DNA of 19,792 nucleotides from an uncultured Lachnospiraceae bacterium (GCA_910588865.1 CAJUSJ010000072.1:1-19792); one strand, 5' to 3'. Shown: positions 7,664 through 13,675, counted from the first letter of the stretch. The notes: a model not told the origin generated them from the sequence alone. Numbers and translations are program-made.

Positions 7664-9205
7664 ATGGAATATAAGAAACTTTGGACAGATATGCACAGCA
7701 ATATTCATCATGATCAGATGGCGGAACTGCCTCTGTGGTATGACCAGATCAAGAAGGAAATGGATTTTTGGCCCATCGCCTACTATCCCTTTATCATGCG
7801 CCCCACCCCGTCAGGGCTGGCGGTAGAGGACCGTCTGGAGGATGAACTGACAGGGCCCGACTGGGAGATGGTGCGGGAACTGGCAAGGCGGGCTGAAAAA
7901 GAGGGATTTCCCATGTTTATGGGGTATGAGTGGCAGGGATCCGGACTGGACGGGGACCACAATATCTTTTTCCTGGACAATGACAAAGACCAGAAACATC
8001 CCCACCGGTATCAGGAGCTGGTGGAAGGGTTCCGGGGTCAGGCGGTCATAGGCATCCCACATCACCTGGCCTATCAGCCCGGATCCAGAGGCAAAAACTG
8101 GGATACCCATGACGAGGCCTTCTCTCCTTTCGCGGAGATCTATTCCAGCCACGGATGCAGCGAGAACGACGACGGTCCCCTGACCATGAACCGCCATGTC
8201 CACATGGGCCCAAGAACCGGGGAGACCACCTATGAGCAGGGGCTGAAGCGAGGCTACAAGGTGGGCATCATCGCCGCGGGAGACAACCACAGCGTGCCGG
8301 GAGTGTTTGAGCACGGGAGCATGTGCGTCCTGGCCGCGGACCGGACCAAGGAGTCCATCTGGGAGGCATGGCAGAACCGCCGGGTTTATGGGGTGTCCCA
8401 GAGCCGGATCGAGGTGGATGAGACCGTAAACGGCGTGCCCATGGGCGGCGAGGTGACGGCAGAGTTTGGCGAGGCAGACCTGGAATTTTTTGTAAAAGGC
8501 ACAGCGGCGGTGGACAGAATCGAGATATTAAAGGATAATATTCTGGAAGACATGGTGGTTCACTCCGGTACCTGGGAGAGACAGCGGCCAGAGGGTCTGA
8601 TTCGGTTTAAGTTCCGCCTGGAGCTGGGCTGGGGGCCGGACACCAGGGTCTACAAGGATCAGTGGATCAAGAACTGGTCAGGCCGTCTGGACGTGGACGG
8701 GAAAATTCTGGGGATTGAGAAGTGCTGGAATAATTTCGGGCAGGAGCTGACTTGCGTGGAGGAGTCCTCCTGTGAGTTTTCCATGACCACCTACCAGTCC
8801 ACGGCCTCAGGCAAATGGATGGGTTCCTGTAATGTGACCACAGAAGGGTTTATCTTCGAGGTGGAAGCGGACGCGGACAGTGTGATGAAGCTGACCATTG
8901 ATGGGAAGGAGTATCCTCTGGCCGTGAGGCAGCTGCTGGAGAGTTCCCGGGTCTTTGCCCTGTGGGACCAGGTGAGGAAGCTGACAGAAGACACCTGGGG
9001 AGAGATCACCCATTACCGGGATGATCCCTGGTGGCATAACGCCTACAAATTCCGGGTGGGCAAGGCTTATCCCCAGAGTTCTTATGAGGTGAGGGGATGC
9101 AGGAAGATTAAGTTTACAGAGGATGGCAATATCCGCCTGCGGATCTGGCAGAAGAACGGGGACGCGGCCTGGACGTCTCCGGTATTTGTGAAGGTGAAAA
9201 AATAA
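7664..9205 (+). CDS. PHP-superfamily, DUF3604-like putative metal-dependent hydrolase
   Basis: A 513-residue protein whose first part (about 1-260) resembles the PHP/DUF3604 metal-dependent hydrolase fold. Candidate metal ligands are His11 in TDMHSN, Glu89 in GYEWQG, His133/His134 in GIPHHLAY, Glu158 in AEIYSSHG, and Asp207/His209 in AAGDNHS. The second His of the usual HxH motif is Asn13. The C-terminal half (about 260-513) looks beta-rich and is of unknown role. No signal peptide is seen, so it is cytoplasmic. It sits between EIID and EIIB, so it probably acts on the imported phosphorylated sugar, but the reaction is unknown. The start at 7664 was chosen because the conserved LWTDMHSN strand follows at once and GAGGGAG precedes it; ATGs at 7637 and upstream are less likely. 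The stop overlaps the EIIB ribosome site. Confidence 0.75.
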   Translation: MEYKKLWTDMHSNIHHDQMAELPLWYDQIKKEMDFWPIAYYPFIMRPTPSGLAVEDRLEDELTGPDWEMVRELARRAEKEGFPMFMGYEWQGSGLDGDHNIFFLDNDKDQKHPHRYQELVEGFRGQAVIGIPHHLAYQPGSRGKNWDTHDEAFSPFAEIYSSHGCSENDDGPLTMNRHVHMGPRTGETTYEQGLKRGYKVGIIAAGDNHSVPGVFEHGSMCVLAADRTKESIWEAWQNRRVYGVSQSRIEVDETVNGVPMGGEVTAEFGEADLEFFVKGTAAVDRIEILKDNILEDMVVHSGTWERQRPEGLIRFKFRLELGWGPDTRVYKDQWIKNWSGRLDVDGKILGIEKCWNNFGQELTCVEESSCEFSMTTYQSTASGKWMGSCNVTTEGFIFEVEADADSVMKLTIDGKEYPLAVRQLLESSRVFALWDQVRKLTEDTWGEITHYRDDPWWHNAYKFRVGKAYPQSSYEVRGCRKIKFTEDGNIRLRIWQKNGDAAWTSPVFVKVKK

Positions 9206-9219
9206 GGAGGATGGCTGAG

Positions 9220-9705
9220 ATGATGGAGATAGTAAATGTGAGAATCGACGACCGCCTGATCCACGGACAGGTGGCCGCGGTGTGGACTTTGGCCACAAAG
9301 GCCACCAGGATCATGGTGGTGGACGACCTGGTGGTGAAGGATACTGTCAACAAAGAGGCCCTGAAGATGGCCTGCCCCAAGCAGTGTAAGCTGTCCATCC
9401 TGACAGTGGAGAAGGCGGCCGCCAACCTGCGCGCGGGCAAGTATGAGGGCGAGAGGGTGTTCATCGTGGCCAAGGGTCCGGGGACCATGAGGGGGCTCTA
9501 CGACAAGGGTTTTCATATGGAAAGCATCAATGTGGGCAATATGGGAGGAAAACAGAATACCCGGATGCTGAAAAAGGCGGTCAGCGTGTCGGACAAGGAT
9601 ATTGAGGATTTTCTGTACCTGGCTGACCGGGGCGTGAAGATCACCGCCCAGATGGTACCCGCGGAGGAGGCCGTGGATTTTGTGGCGCTGGTGAGAGAAA
9701 GCTGA
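9220..9705 (+). CDS. PTS EIIB component, mannose/sorbose family
   Basis: A 161-residue EIIB domain with the family N terminus VRIDDRLIHGQV; His15 is the phosphorylated residue that passes phosphate to the incoming sugar. The region INVGNMGGKQNTRMLKKAVSV is also typical. The start needs choosing: AAGGAGG (9204-9210) directly touches an ATG at 9211, so the ATG at 9220, nine bases away, is the better start. It is the last gene of the sulfatase-PTS operon and is separated from EIIA, EIIC and EIID by the PHP-like gene. Confidence 0.95.
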   Translation: MMEIVNVRIDDRLIHGQVAAVWTLATKATRIMVVDDLVVKDTVNKEALKMACPKQCKLSILTVEKAAANLRAGKYEGERVFIVAKGPGTMRGLYDKGFHMESINVGNMGGKQNTRMLKKAVSVSDKDIEDFLYLADRGVKITAQMVPAEEAVDFVALVRES

Positions 9706-9725
9706 CTTTGATAAGAAAAAAACAG

Positions 9726-9754
9726 TTGACAAACCAAAGAAAGTGATGTAAAAT
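9726..9754 (+). promoter_or_regulatory. Promoter of tRNA-Arg
   Basis: A perfect TTGACA (9726-9731), a 17-base spacer and TAAAAT (9749-9754), preceded by TG, lie 43 bases upstream of the tRNA. Confidence 0.85.
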
Positions 9755-9797
9755 AATGACTGTTGCGGAGATCATAAGTCTTTTGCGACAATCATAC

Positions 9798-9871
9798 GTG
9801 TGCGTAGCTCAGCTGGATAGAGCACTTGGCTACGGACCAAGGTGTCGGGGGTTCGAATCCTCTCGCGCACG
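9798..9871 (+). tRNA. tRNA-Arg (anticodon ACG)
   Basis: A full cloverleaf can be drawn. The acceptor stem GTGTGCG (9798-9804) pairs with CGCGCAC (9864-9870) with one G-U pair. The D arm is GCTC/GAGC, the anticodon arm is CTTGG-CTACGGA-CCAAG with anticodon ACG (read as ICG), and the T loop is TTCGAAT. The discriminator base is G. The CCA end is not encoded. It has its own promoter and is followed by a terminator, so it is a single-tRNA transcript. Confidence 0.97.
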
Positions 9872-9891
9872 TTAAAGAGCATTATAAAGGG

Positions 9892-9923
9892 GAGTATTTA
9901 TCGAAAGATAGATACTCTTTTTT
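9892..9923 (+). terminator. Rho-independent terminator after tRNA-Arg
   Basis: GAGTATTTATC (9892-9902) pairs with GATAGATACTC (9907-9917) around a GAAA tetraloop, with one G-U pair, followed by six Ts. Confidence 0.95.
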
Positions 9924-10170
9924 GTATGTGGCGTAGTTTTTAGATAATCTTAATAATTGCGTGTAAGTTGTTCACGGAGAATCGAGGCGGAGCGTGAGAA
10001 ACCAGCTTGCGCATGGGTACAAATTGTTTGCGTGCGCTTGTAGGATCGCTTGCGTTCGCCTGCGGAAAGATATGCGCCAGCGATTCAAGAAGTGTTTGCG
10101 TGTTTTAAGGAATTCTCTTGGGCATATGGTAGATGGTGTAAGGGGTGAATATCAAGCGGAGCATACAAAA
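9924..10170. other. Gene-poor stretch before the toxin-antitoxin island
   Basis: No convincing gene is seen. A 66-codon open frame from a GTG at 9994 has unusual basic and cysteine-rich composition, a poor ribosome site, and runs into the antitoxin promoter, so it is not called. The words GCTTGCG and TTGCGTG recur several times. A possible hairpin pairs ATCGCT (10045-10050) plus GCG with CGC plus AGCGAT (10079-10084). Confidence 0.4.
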
Positions 10171-10177
10171 ATAAAGA

Positions 10178-10206
10178 TTGCAACCGTCTGTTAAATGTGC
10201 TATATT
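10178..10206 (+). promoter_or_regulatory. Promoter of antitoxin RNA, copy 1
   Basis: TTGCAA (10178-10183) and TATATT (10201-10206) are separated by 17 bases. The element is repeated unchanged in front of copy 2. Confidence 0.8.
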
Positions 10207-10212
10207 AAAATA

Positions 10213-10313
10213 GAAGGGGAAAGCCAGAGAAGCGGCCTACCCTCAACAAATAACTGCTTTTAACCTCTTACGAGGTCAGCCGTCACTATTGGCAGTAGTG
10301 GCGGCTATTTTCT
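10213..10313 (+). ncRNA. Antisense antitoxin RNA, copy 1 (RatA-like arrangement)
   Basis: A predicted RNA of about 100 bases begins about 7 bases after the -10 and ends at a hairpin, AGCCGTCACTA (10278-10288) / TAGTGGCGGCT (10296-10306), followed by ATTTTCT. It is convergent with the toxin mRNA and overlaps its 3' end, as in TxpA/RatA-type systems of Bacillus. No open reading frame of interest is inside. Ends are estimated from the promoter and hairpin, not measured. Confidence 0.7.
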
Positions 10314-10394
10314 ACCCTTGAAGACCGTGTAACACAGGCCAACAAGAGCAACGATAAAGATACAAAACTGAAATAAATCAGCATATGTAACCAT
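10305..10394 (-). CDS. Type I toxin, putative holin-like small membrane peptide, copy 1
   Basis: A 29-residue peptide: a short polar start (MVTYADLFQ), one membrane helix (about residues 7-25) and a basic tail KGRK. This is the pattern of the TxpA/BsrE-like 'putative holin-like toxin' peptides, which insert in the membrane. AAGGAGG lies 9 bases before the ATG at 10394; another ATG at 10400 is too close to it. The stop codon abuts the antitoxin terminator hairpin, so sense and antisense RNAs overlap there. A much longer open frame extends upstream to 10514, but it crosses the promoter and 5' UTR and is not used. Copy 2 encodes the same peptide. Confidence 0.85.
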   Translation of the reverse strand: MVTYADLFQFCIFIVALVGLCYTVFKGRK

Positions 10395-10402
10395 TAGCAT
10401 CG

Positions 10403-10450
10403 CCCTCCTTTCTAAGTGATCGGAGGGTAAGCCCCTCCAATGGTGGAGGG
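10403..10450 (-). promoter_or_regulatory. Toxin 5' UTR with alternating CCCTCC/GGAGGG segments that can hide the ribosome site, copy 1
   Basis: Reading the toxin mRNA 5' to 3', CCCTCC (10450-10445), GGAGGG (10438-10433), CCCTCC (10427-10422) and GGAGGG (10408-10403) alternate. The last is the ribosome binding site. Segments 1-2 and 3-4 can form two hairpins, the second of which covers the ribosome site; segments 2-3 can pair instead and free it. Confidence 0.7.
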
Positions 10451-10485
10451 CAAGCCGCCTTTGCTCTCTGACTTTCCTTAGTGGC

Positions 10486-10514
10486 ATTGTACCATAGATT
10501 CCAGGAATCGACAA
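10486..10514 (-). promoter_or_regulatory. Promoter of toxin mRNA, copy 1
   Basis: On the minus strand, TTGTCG (10514-10509), 17 bases and TACAAT (10491-10486). It predicts a 5' UTR of about 85 bases. It lies back to back with the promoter of antitoxin copy 2. Confidence 0.75.
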
Positions 10515-10534
10515 TGCTGATGTGCTAAAAAAGA

Positions 10535-10563
10535 TTGCAACCGTCTGTTAAATGTGCTATATT
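10535..10563 (+). promoter_or_regulatory. Promoter of antitoxin RNA, copy 2
   Basis: TTGCAA (10535-10540), 17 bases, TATATT (10558-10563); identical to the copy 1 element, spacer included. Confidence 0.8.
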
Positions 10564-10569
10564 AGAGTA

Positions 10570-10668
10570 GAAGGGGAAAGCCGGAGAGGCGACCTACCCT
10601 CCAATTAATTTTATAGAAAACCTATTGGTTAGCCGTTAACTATTTGGGGTAGTTGGCGGCTATTTTCT
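10570..10668 (+). ncRNA. Antisense antitoxin RNA, copy 2
   Basis: A predicted RNA of about 100 bases ending at the hairpin AGCCGTTAACTA (10631-10642) / TAGTTGGCGGCT (10650-10661) and ATTTTCT. The stem differs from copy 1 by paired changes that keep the pairing, which supports a real RNA structure. The middle (about 10590-10630) has diverged from copy 1. Ends are estimated. Confidence 0.7.
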
Positions 10669-10749
10669 ACCCTTGAAGACCGTGTAACACAGGCCAACAA
10701 GAGCAACGATAAAGATACAAAACTGAAATAAATCAGCATATGTAACCAT
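10660..10749 (-). CDS. Type I toxin, putative holin-like small membrane peptide, copy 2
   Basis: Encodes the same 29-residue single-helix peptide as copy 1 from the same DNA sequence, including the AAGGAGG site and the 5' UTR. Its mRNA starts from its own promoter (10869-10841). The stop again abuts the antitoxin terminator stem. Both copies look intact, so neither appears to be a decaying remnant. Confidence 0.85.
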   Translation of the reverse strand: MVTYADLFQFCIFIVALVGLCYTVFKGRK

Positions 10750-10757
10750 TAGCATCG

Positions 10758-10805
10758 CCCTCCTTTCTAAGTGATCGGAGGGTAAGCCCCTCCAATGGTG
10801 GAGGG
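10758..10805 (-). promoter_or_regulatory. Toxin 5' UTR with alternating CCCTCC/GGAGGG segments, copy 2
   Basis: Same four-segment arrangement as copy 1: CCCTCC (10805-10800), GGAGGG (10793-10788), CCCTCC (10782-10777) and the ribosome site GGAGGG (10763-10758). Confidence 0.7.
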
Positions 10806-10840
10806 CAAGCCGCCTTTGCTCTCAGACTTTCCTTAAAGGA

Positions 10841-10869
10841 ATTGTACCACAGTTCCCAAGATTCAACAA
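10841..10869 (-). promoter_or_regulatory. Promoter of toxin mRNA, copy 2
   Basis: On the minus strand, TTGTTG (10869-10864), 17 bases and TACAAT (10846-10841). The spacer differs in sequence from that of copy 1 while the length and the -10 are kept. Confidence 0.75.
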
Positions 10870-11039
10870 TGGCAAGATGCTTAAACCCCTGAAATGTTGA
10901 TTTAACAATGTTTATCAAGTTTCAGCTTGCGAAATAGTGCTTATTGCTTGCGCGCGGGCCCTAAAAGGTTTTTAAGAATATCCGGGATGGAATTGTGAAG
11001 AATGTCAAAAAAATGTTTATTATTTGGGGAAAGTGCATA

Positions 11040-11089
11040 TTGCGGTCTGAGCGCAGAACGTGTATAATTTGTATACAAAATATACAAAA
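11040..11089 (+). promoter_or_regulatory. kduI operon promoter with a GTATAC-centred operator
   Basis: TTGCGG (11040-11045), 17 bases and a perfect TATAAT (11063-11068) preceded by TG form the promoter. Directly after the -10 lies a perfect 12-base palindrome TTTGTATACAAA (11068-11079), and the word TATACAAAA occurs twice in tandem (11072-11089). The palindrome fits the T-N-G-T...A-C-N-A pattern of FadR-type GntR regulators and resembles UxuR/ExuR operators, so the FCD regulator encoded in this operon is the obvious candidate to bind it. The 170 bases before the promoter (10870-11039) hold nothing I can identify. Confidence 0.75.
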
Positions 11090-11107
11090 TTTTCAGGAGG
11101 AAAGACT

Positions 11108-11950
11108 ATGGACGTTCGTTATTCCGCAAATCAGAAAGATGTAAAGCGCTACACCACCCAGGAGCTGAGAGATGAGTTTTTAATCCAGGATCTGTACGCT
11201 CCTAATGAGGTTCACGCGGTGTATTCCCACGTAGACCGCATGGTGACTCTGGGTTGTATGCCCACAACGGAGACGGTGTCTATCGACAAAGGGATCGACT
11301 GCTGGAAGAATTTCGGCACGGATTATTTTCTGGAGCGCCGGGAGATCGGCATCTTCAACATCGGCGGGCCGGGAAAGATCCAGGCGGACGAGGAGACATT
11401 TTCATTAGGGTATAAGGACTGTCTGTATATCACTAAGGGAACTAAGAAAGTTCTGTTCTCCAGCGACAATCCTGAGAATCCGGCAAAGTTCTATATGGTC
11501 AGCGCGCCGGCCCACACTTCCTACAAGACCACATTTATCTCCATCAAGGATGCCGCGAAGAGGAATTTAGGAGATCAGAAGCTGTGCAACAAGAGGACCA
11601 TCAACCAGTTCATCCATCCCGATGTTCTTGAGACCTGCCAGCTGTCCATGGGCATGACGGTTCTGGACGAAGGCAGCATCTGGAACACCATGCCATGCCA
11701 TACCCACGAGCGCCGCATGGAGGTGTATATGTACTTTGAGGTGCCAGAGAACAATGTAGTGTTCCACATGATGGGCGAGCCTACAGAGACAAGGCATATT
11801 GTGATGAAGAACGAGGAGGCCGTGATCAGCCCATCCTGGTCCATCCATTCAGGGGCAGGCACATCCAACTACACATTTATCTGGGCCATGGGCGGAGAGA
11901 ACCAGGCGTTTGACGACATGGACAATCTGGAGACCGTTGATTTAAGGTAG
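11108..11950 (+). CDS. kduI: 5-dehydro-4-deoxy-D-glucuronate isomerase (4-deoxy-L-threo-5-hexosulose-uronate ketol-isomerase)
   Basis: A 280-residue cupin-type isomerase that turns 5-keto-4-deoxyuronate into 3-deoxy-D-glycero-2,5-hexodiulosonate in the breakdown of pectin and glycosaminoglycan unsaturated uronates. The zinc site is plain: CHTHERRMEVY gives His198, His200 and Glu205, and WSIHSGAGTSNYTFIWAMGGENQ gives His247; these are each two positions beyond the E. coli ligands (196, 198, 203, 245). Length matches the family (about 278). AGGAGG lies 7 bases before the ATG at 11108; an upstream in-frame ATG at 11060 overlaps the promoter and is rejected. First gene of an operon with a GntR regulator. 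Its partner dehydrogenase KduD is not in the window. Confidence 0.96.
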   Translation: MDVRYSANQKDVKRYTTQELRDEFLIQDLYAPNEVHAVYSHVDRMVTLGCMPTTETVSIDKGIDCWKNFGTDYFLERREIGIFNIGGPGKIQADEETFSLGYKDCLYITKGTKKVLFSSDNPENPAKFYMVSAPAHTSYKTTFISIKDAAKRNLGDQKLCNKRTINQFIHPDVLETCQLSMGMTVLDEGSIWNTMPCHTHERRMEVYMYFEVPENNVVFHMMGEPTETRHIVMKNEEAVISPSWSIHSGAGTSNYTFIWAMGGENQAFDDMDNLETVDLR

Positions 11951-12009
11951 CCCCAAATGACGGTTGTGAGGGCACTGGACAATTACAATTTGAGATAGTA
12001 GAGGACAGC

Positions 12010-12717
12010 ATGGAAGACGCGACATACAAAAACCGGGAAGAGATGGTCTACCGGATATTGAAAGAAGAGATCCTGAATCTGGTGCTAAAGCCCGGCCAGG
12101 TGATCAAGGAAAATGAGATCTGCCAGCGGTTTTCTGTGTCCAGGACCCCGGTCCGGGATGCGCTGAGGCTTCTCCAGGAGCAGGGATTTGTGGTCACGGT
12201 TCCCTACAGGGGGATTTTTGTGACCCTGCTGAGCCTTAGCAATATCAAGCAGATGATCTACATGAGAGTGGCGGTGGAGACCATGGTGATGAGGGATTTT
12301 TCTGAGATCGCCACGCCTCTTCTCATGGAAGATGTGTACTATATGCTTAGGAAGCAGAAAGCCCTGGTGCAGACCAAAGGCTTTAAGCCGGAGCAGTTTT
12401 ACCGTCTGGACGCGCAGATGCATGGATTCTGGTTTGAGGCTACCAAGAAGATCTGGCTTTGGAAGCTTCTTCAGGAACAGCAGCTCCACTATACCAGGTT
12501 CCGCATGCTGGACTTTGTGACGGAGACGGATTTTGACCGAATCATCCGGGAGCATGAGGAATTGATCGGGTTTCTGGAGAAAAAGGATATCGCGGGCATG
12601 GAGCGCGGGCTGAAAGAGCATCTGTATTTCAGTATGAAGCGGATGCGGTATCAGATCGATGTGGAGTACCGGGATTATTTTGAGGAAGAGGACGAGGAAG
12701 GGAAGTTCGATATTTAG
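12010..12717 (+). CDS. GntR-family transcriptional regulator, FadR/FCD type
   Basis: A 235-residue regulator. The N-terminal winged helix-turn-helix (about 8-75) has the classic LKPGQVIKENEICQRFSVSRTPVRDALRLL sequence and the wing VVTVPYRGIFV. The rest (about 80-220) is an all-helical FCD effector domain, the type found in UxuR, ExuR and KdgR-like uronate regulators. It probably controls its own operon through the GTATAC palindrome upstream of kduI, with a uronate or keto-deoxy-uronate as effector (inference). An AGAGGA site precedes the ATG by about five bases. The acidic C terminus (EEEDEEG) lies just before a stop two bases ahead of the next gene. Confidence 0.94.
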   Translation: MEDATYKNREEMVYRILKEEILNLVLKPGQVIKENEICQRFSVSRTPVRDALRLLQEQGFVVTVPYRGIFVTLLSLSNIKQMIYMRVAVETMVMRDFSEIATPLLMEDVYYMLRKQKALVQTKGFKPEQFYRLDAQMHGFWFEATKKIWLWKLLQEQQLHYTRFRMLDFVTETDFDRIIREHEELIGFLEKKDIAGMERGLKEHLYFSMKRMRYQIDVEYRDYFEEEDEEGKFDI

Positions 12718-12719
12718 CT

Positions 12720-13565
12720 ATGGACGCGAGACTTACTTTGGAGAAAAGGATCAAGGCGGAGCTTCAGAGCTATGACGGGGTCATGTCCGTGTACGCGGAT
12801 GATTTTCACGGAAACGTGATCTCCATGGGAATAGATGAGAAGTTTGAGACCGCCAGCACCATCAAGACTTATATTCTAGCCTGCCTTTTTGACCAGGTGG
12901 AGAAGGGACGCGGGGATCTGGATCAGATTCTTACATACAGGGCAGAGCATTTTGTGGATGGCAGCGGGGTTTTGTGCTCTCTGGAGGCGGGAGCATCCAT
13001 GAGAGTCCGGGATATCGCGGCGCTGATGATCATTGTCAGCGACAACGTGGCCACCAATATGATGATTGATTACCTGGGCCTGGACAAGATCAATGCCTGT
13101 ATCCAGCGGCTGGGCTGTAAGGATACAATGCTGCACAATCCTATCCATTTTGAACGGTATGAGAAGCTGGGGACAACCACGGTCCGGGATTACGCCAGTA
13201 TCTTTACCAGGCTGGCCAGGGGTCAGCTGATCAGCCAGGAGGCGGACAGGCAGATGGTGGAGATCTTAAAAAAGCAGCACTATAACTCCATGATCGTGAA
13301 AGATTTTCCGCCTGTGTACATGGACCAGGACAATACGGATGATATCCTGATCCAAGTGGCCTCCAAAAGCGGCAGCATGGATGCCTGCCGCAATGACGGT
13401 GGGATCATCTACACGCCCTATGGGCCTTATGTCCTGGTGATGTTTAACAAGGAGTTTCACGACGCCATGTATTATCCGGCCCACCCGGCCACCGTGTTTG
13501 GGGCCAGAGTCAGCCGGCTGCTTCTGGACCAGTTCCTGGCGCTGGAGGGGAGATTTGTGCTGTAG
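12720..13565 (+). CDS. Class A beta-lactamase-fold serine hydrolase, cytoplasmic, unknown substrate
   Basis: A 281-residue protein with all three serine-hydrolase motifs of penicillin-recognising enzymes: SxxK as S46-TI-K49, SDN at 107-109, and KSG at 216-218. It has no signal peptide, and the segment where class A beta-lactamases carry the ExxLN glutamate (around 136-150) reads DTMLHNPIHFERYEKL without a clear equivalent. A drug-hydrolysing beta-lactamase is therefore unlikely; an esterase, amidase or peptidase acting in the cytoplasm fits better. It starts two bases after the regulator's stop with only a distant ribosome site, so it is translationally coupled to it. Its place in the kduI operon suggests a substrate related to uronate sugars, but no evidence names it. 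Confidence 0.85.
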   Translation: MDARLTLEKRIKAELQSYDGVMSVYADDFHGNVISMGIDEKFETASTIKTYILACLFDQVEKGRGDLDQILTYRAEHFVDGSGVLCSLEAGASMRVRDIAALMIIVSDNVATNMMIDYLGLDKINACIQRLGCKDTMLHNPIHFERYEKLGTTTVRDYASIFTRLARGQLISQEADRQMVEILKKQHYNSMIVKDFPPVYMDQDNTDDILIQVASKSGSMDACRNDGGIIYTPYGPYVLVMFNKEFHDAMYYPAHPATVFGARVSRLLLDQFLALEGRFVL

Positions 13566-13581
13566 GCCGCGGCGGGCCGGG

Positions 13582-13675
13582 GTCAGGCTGTCCTGACTTT
13601 GGCGAGGCCGTGGGGATTTCACTATTAGAAGCCGCGTTTCTGGGGACAGCCTGTCTCTGGAGGCGGGGCTTTTTT
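13582..13675 (+). terminator. Terminator region after the kduI operon
   Basis: A small hairpin GTCAGG/CCTGAC (13582-13597) followed by TTT comes first. It is followed by a strong one: arms 13629-13649 and about 13650-13670 pair over most of their length (AAGCC with GGCTT at the base, one mismatch, several G-U pairs), followed by six Ts. It ends the kduI transcript just before the barnase ribosome site. I see no strong promoter between it and the barnase gene. Confidence 0.8.

Larger units (their letters stand above)
10171..10869. repeat. Tandem duplication of a toxin-antitoxin module
   Basis: Two copies of the same unit lie head to tail, about 355-357 bases apart. Bases 10299-10468 and 10654-10823 (toxin gene plus 5' UTR) appear identical by eye over 170 bases. 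The plus-strand antitoxin promoter is also repeated. Between these blocks, inside the antitoxin RNA, the copies have diverged clearly. Confidence 0.92.

Noticed and set aside
9994..10194. A 66-codon open frame with many Cys and Arg residues
   Set aside because: GTG start with a poor ribosome site, no recognisable domain, and it runs through the -35 of the antitoxin promoter.
10305..10514. A 69-codon frame that extends the toxin upstream
   Set aside because: Its start lies in the toxin -35 element, so the mRNA would not contain it; AAGGAGG marks the internal ATG at 10394.
10171..10869. A CRISPR array
   Set aside because: There are only two repeat units, each about 355 bases and containing genes and promoters, with no short regular repeats and spacers.
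10733..10918. A 61-codon minus-strand frame over the copy 2 toxin leader
   Set aside because: It crosses the toxin promoter and leader in another frame and has no ribosome site.
9798..11107. A genomic island integrated at tRNA-Arg
   Set aside because: No integrase and no repeat of the tRNA 3' end was seen downstream; only the gene-poor block and toxin copies support the idea.
12720..13565. A true antibiotic-resistance beta-lactamase
   Set aside because: There is no signal peptide and the ExxLN glutamate region is not recognisable, although the fold motifs are present.
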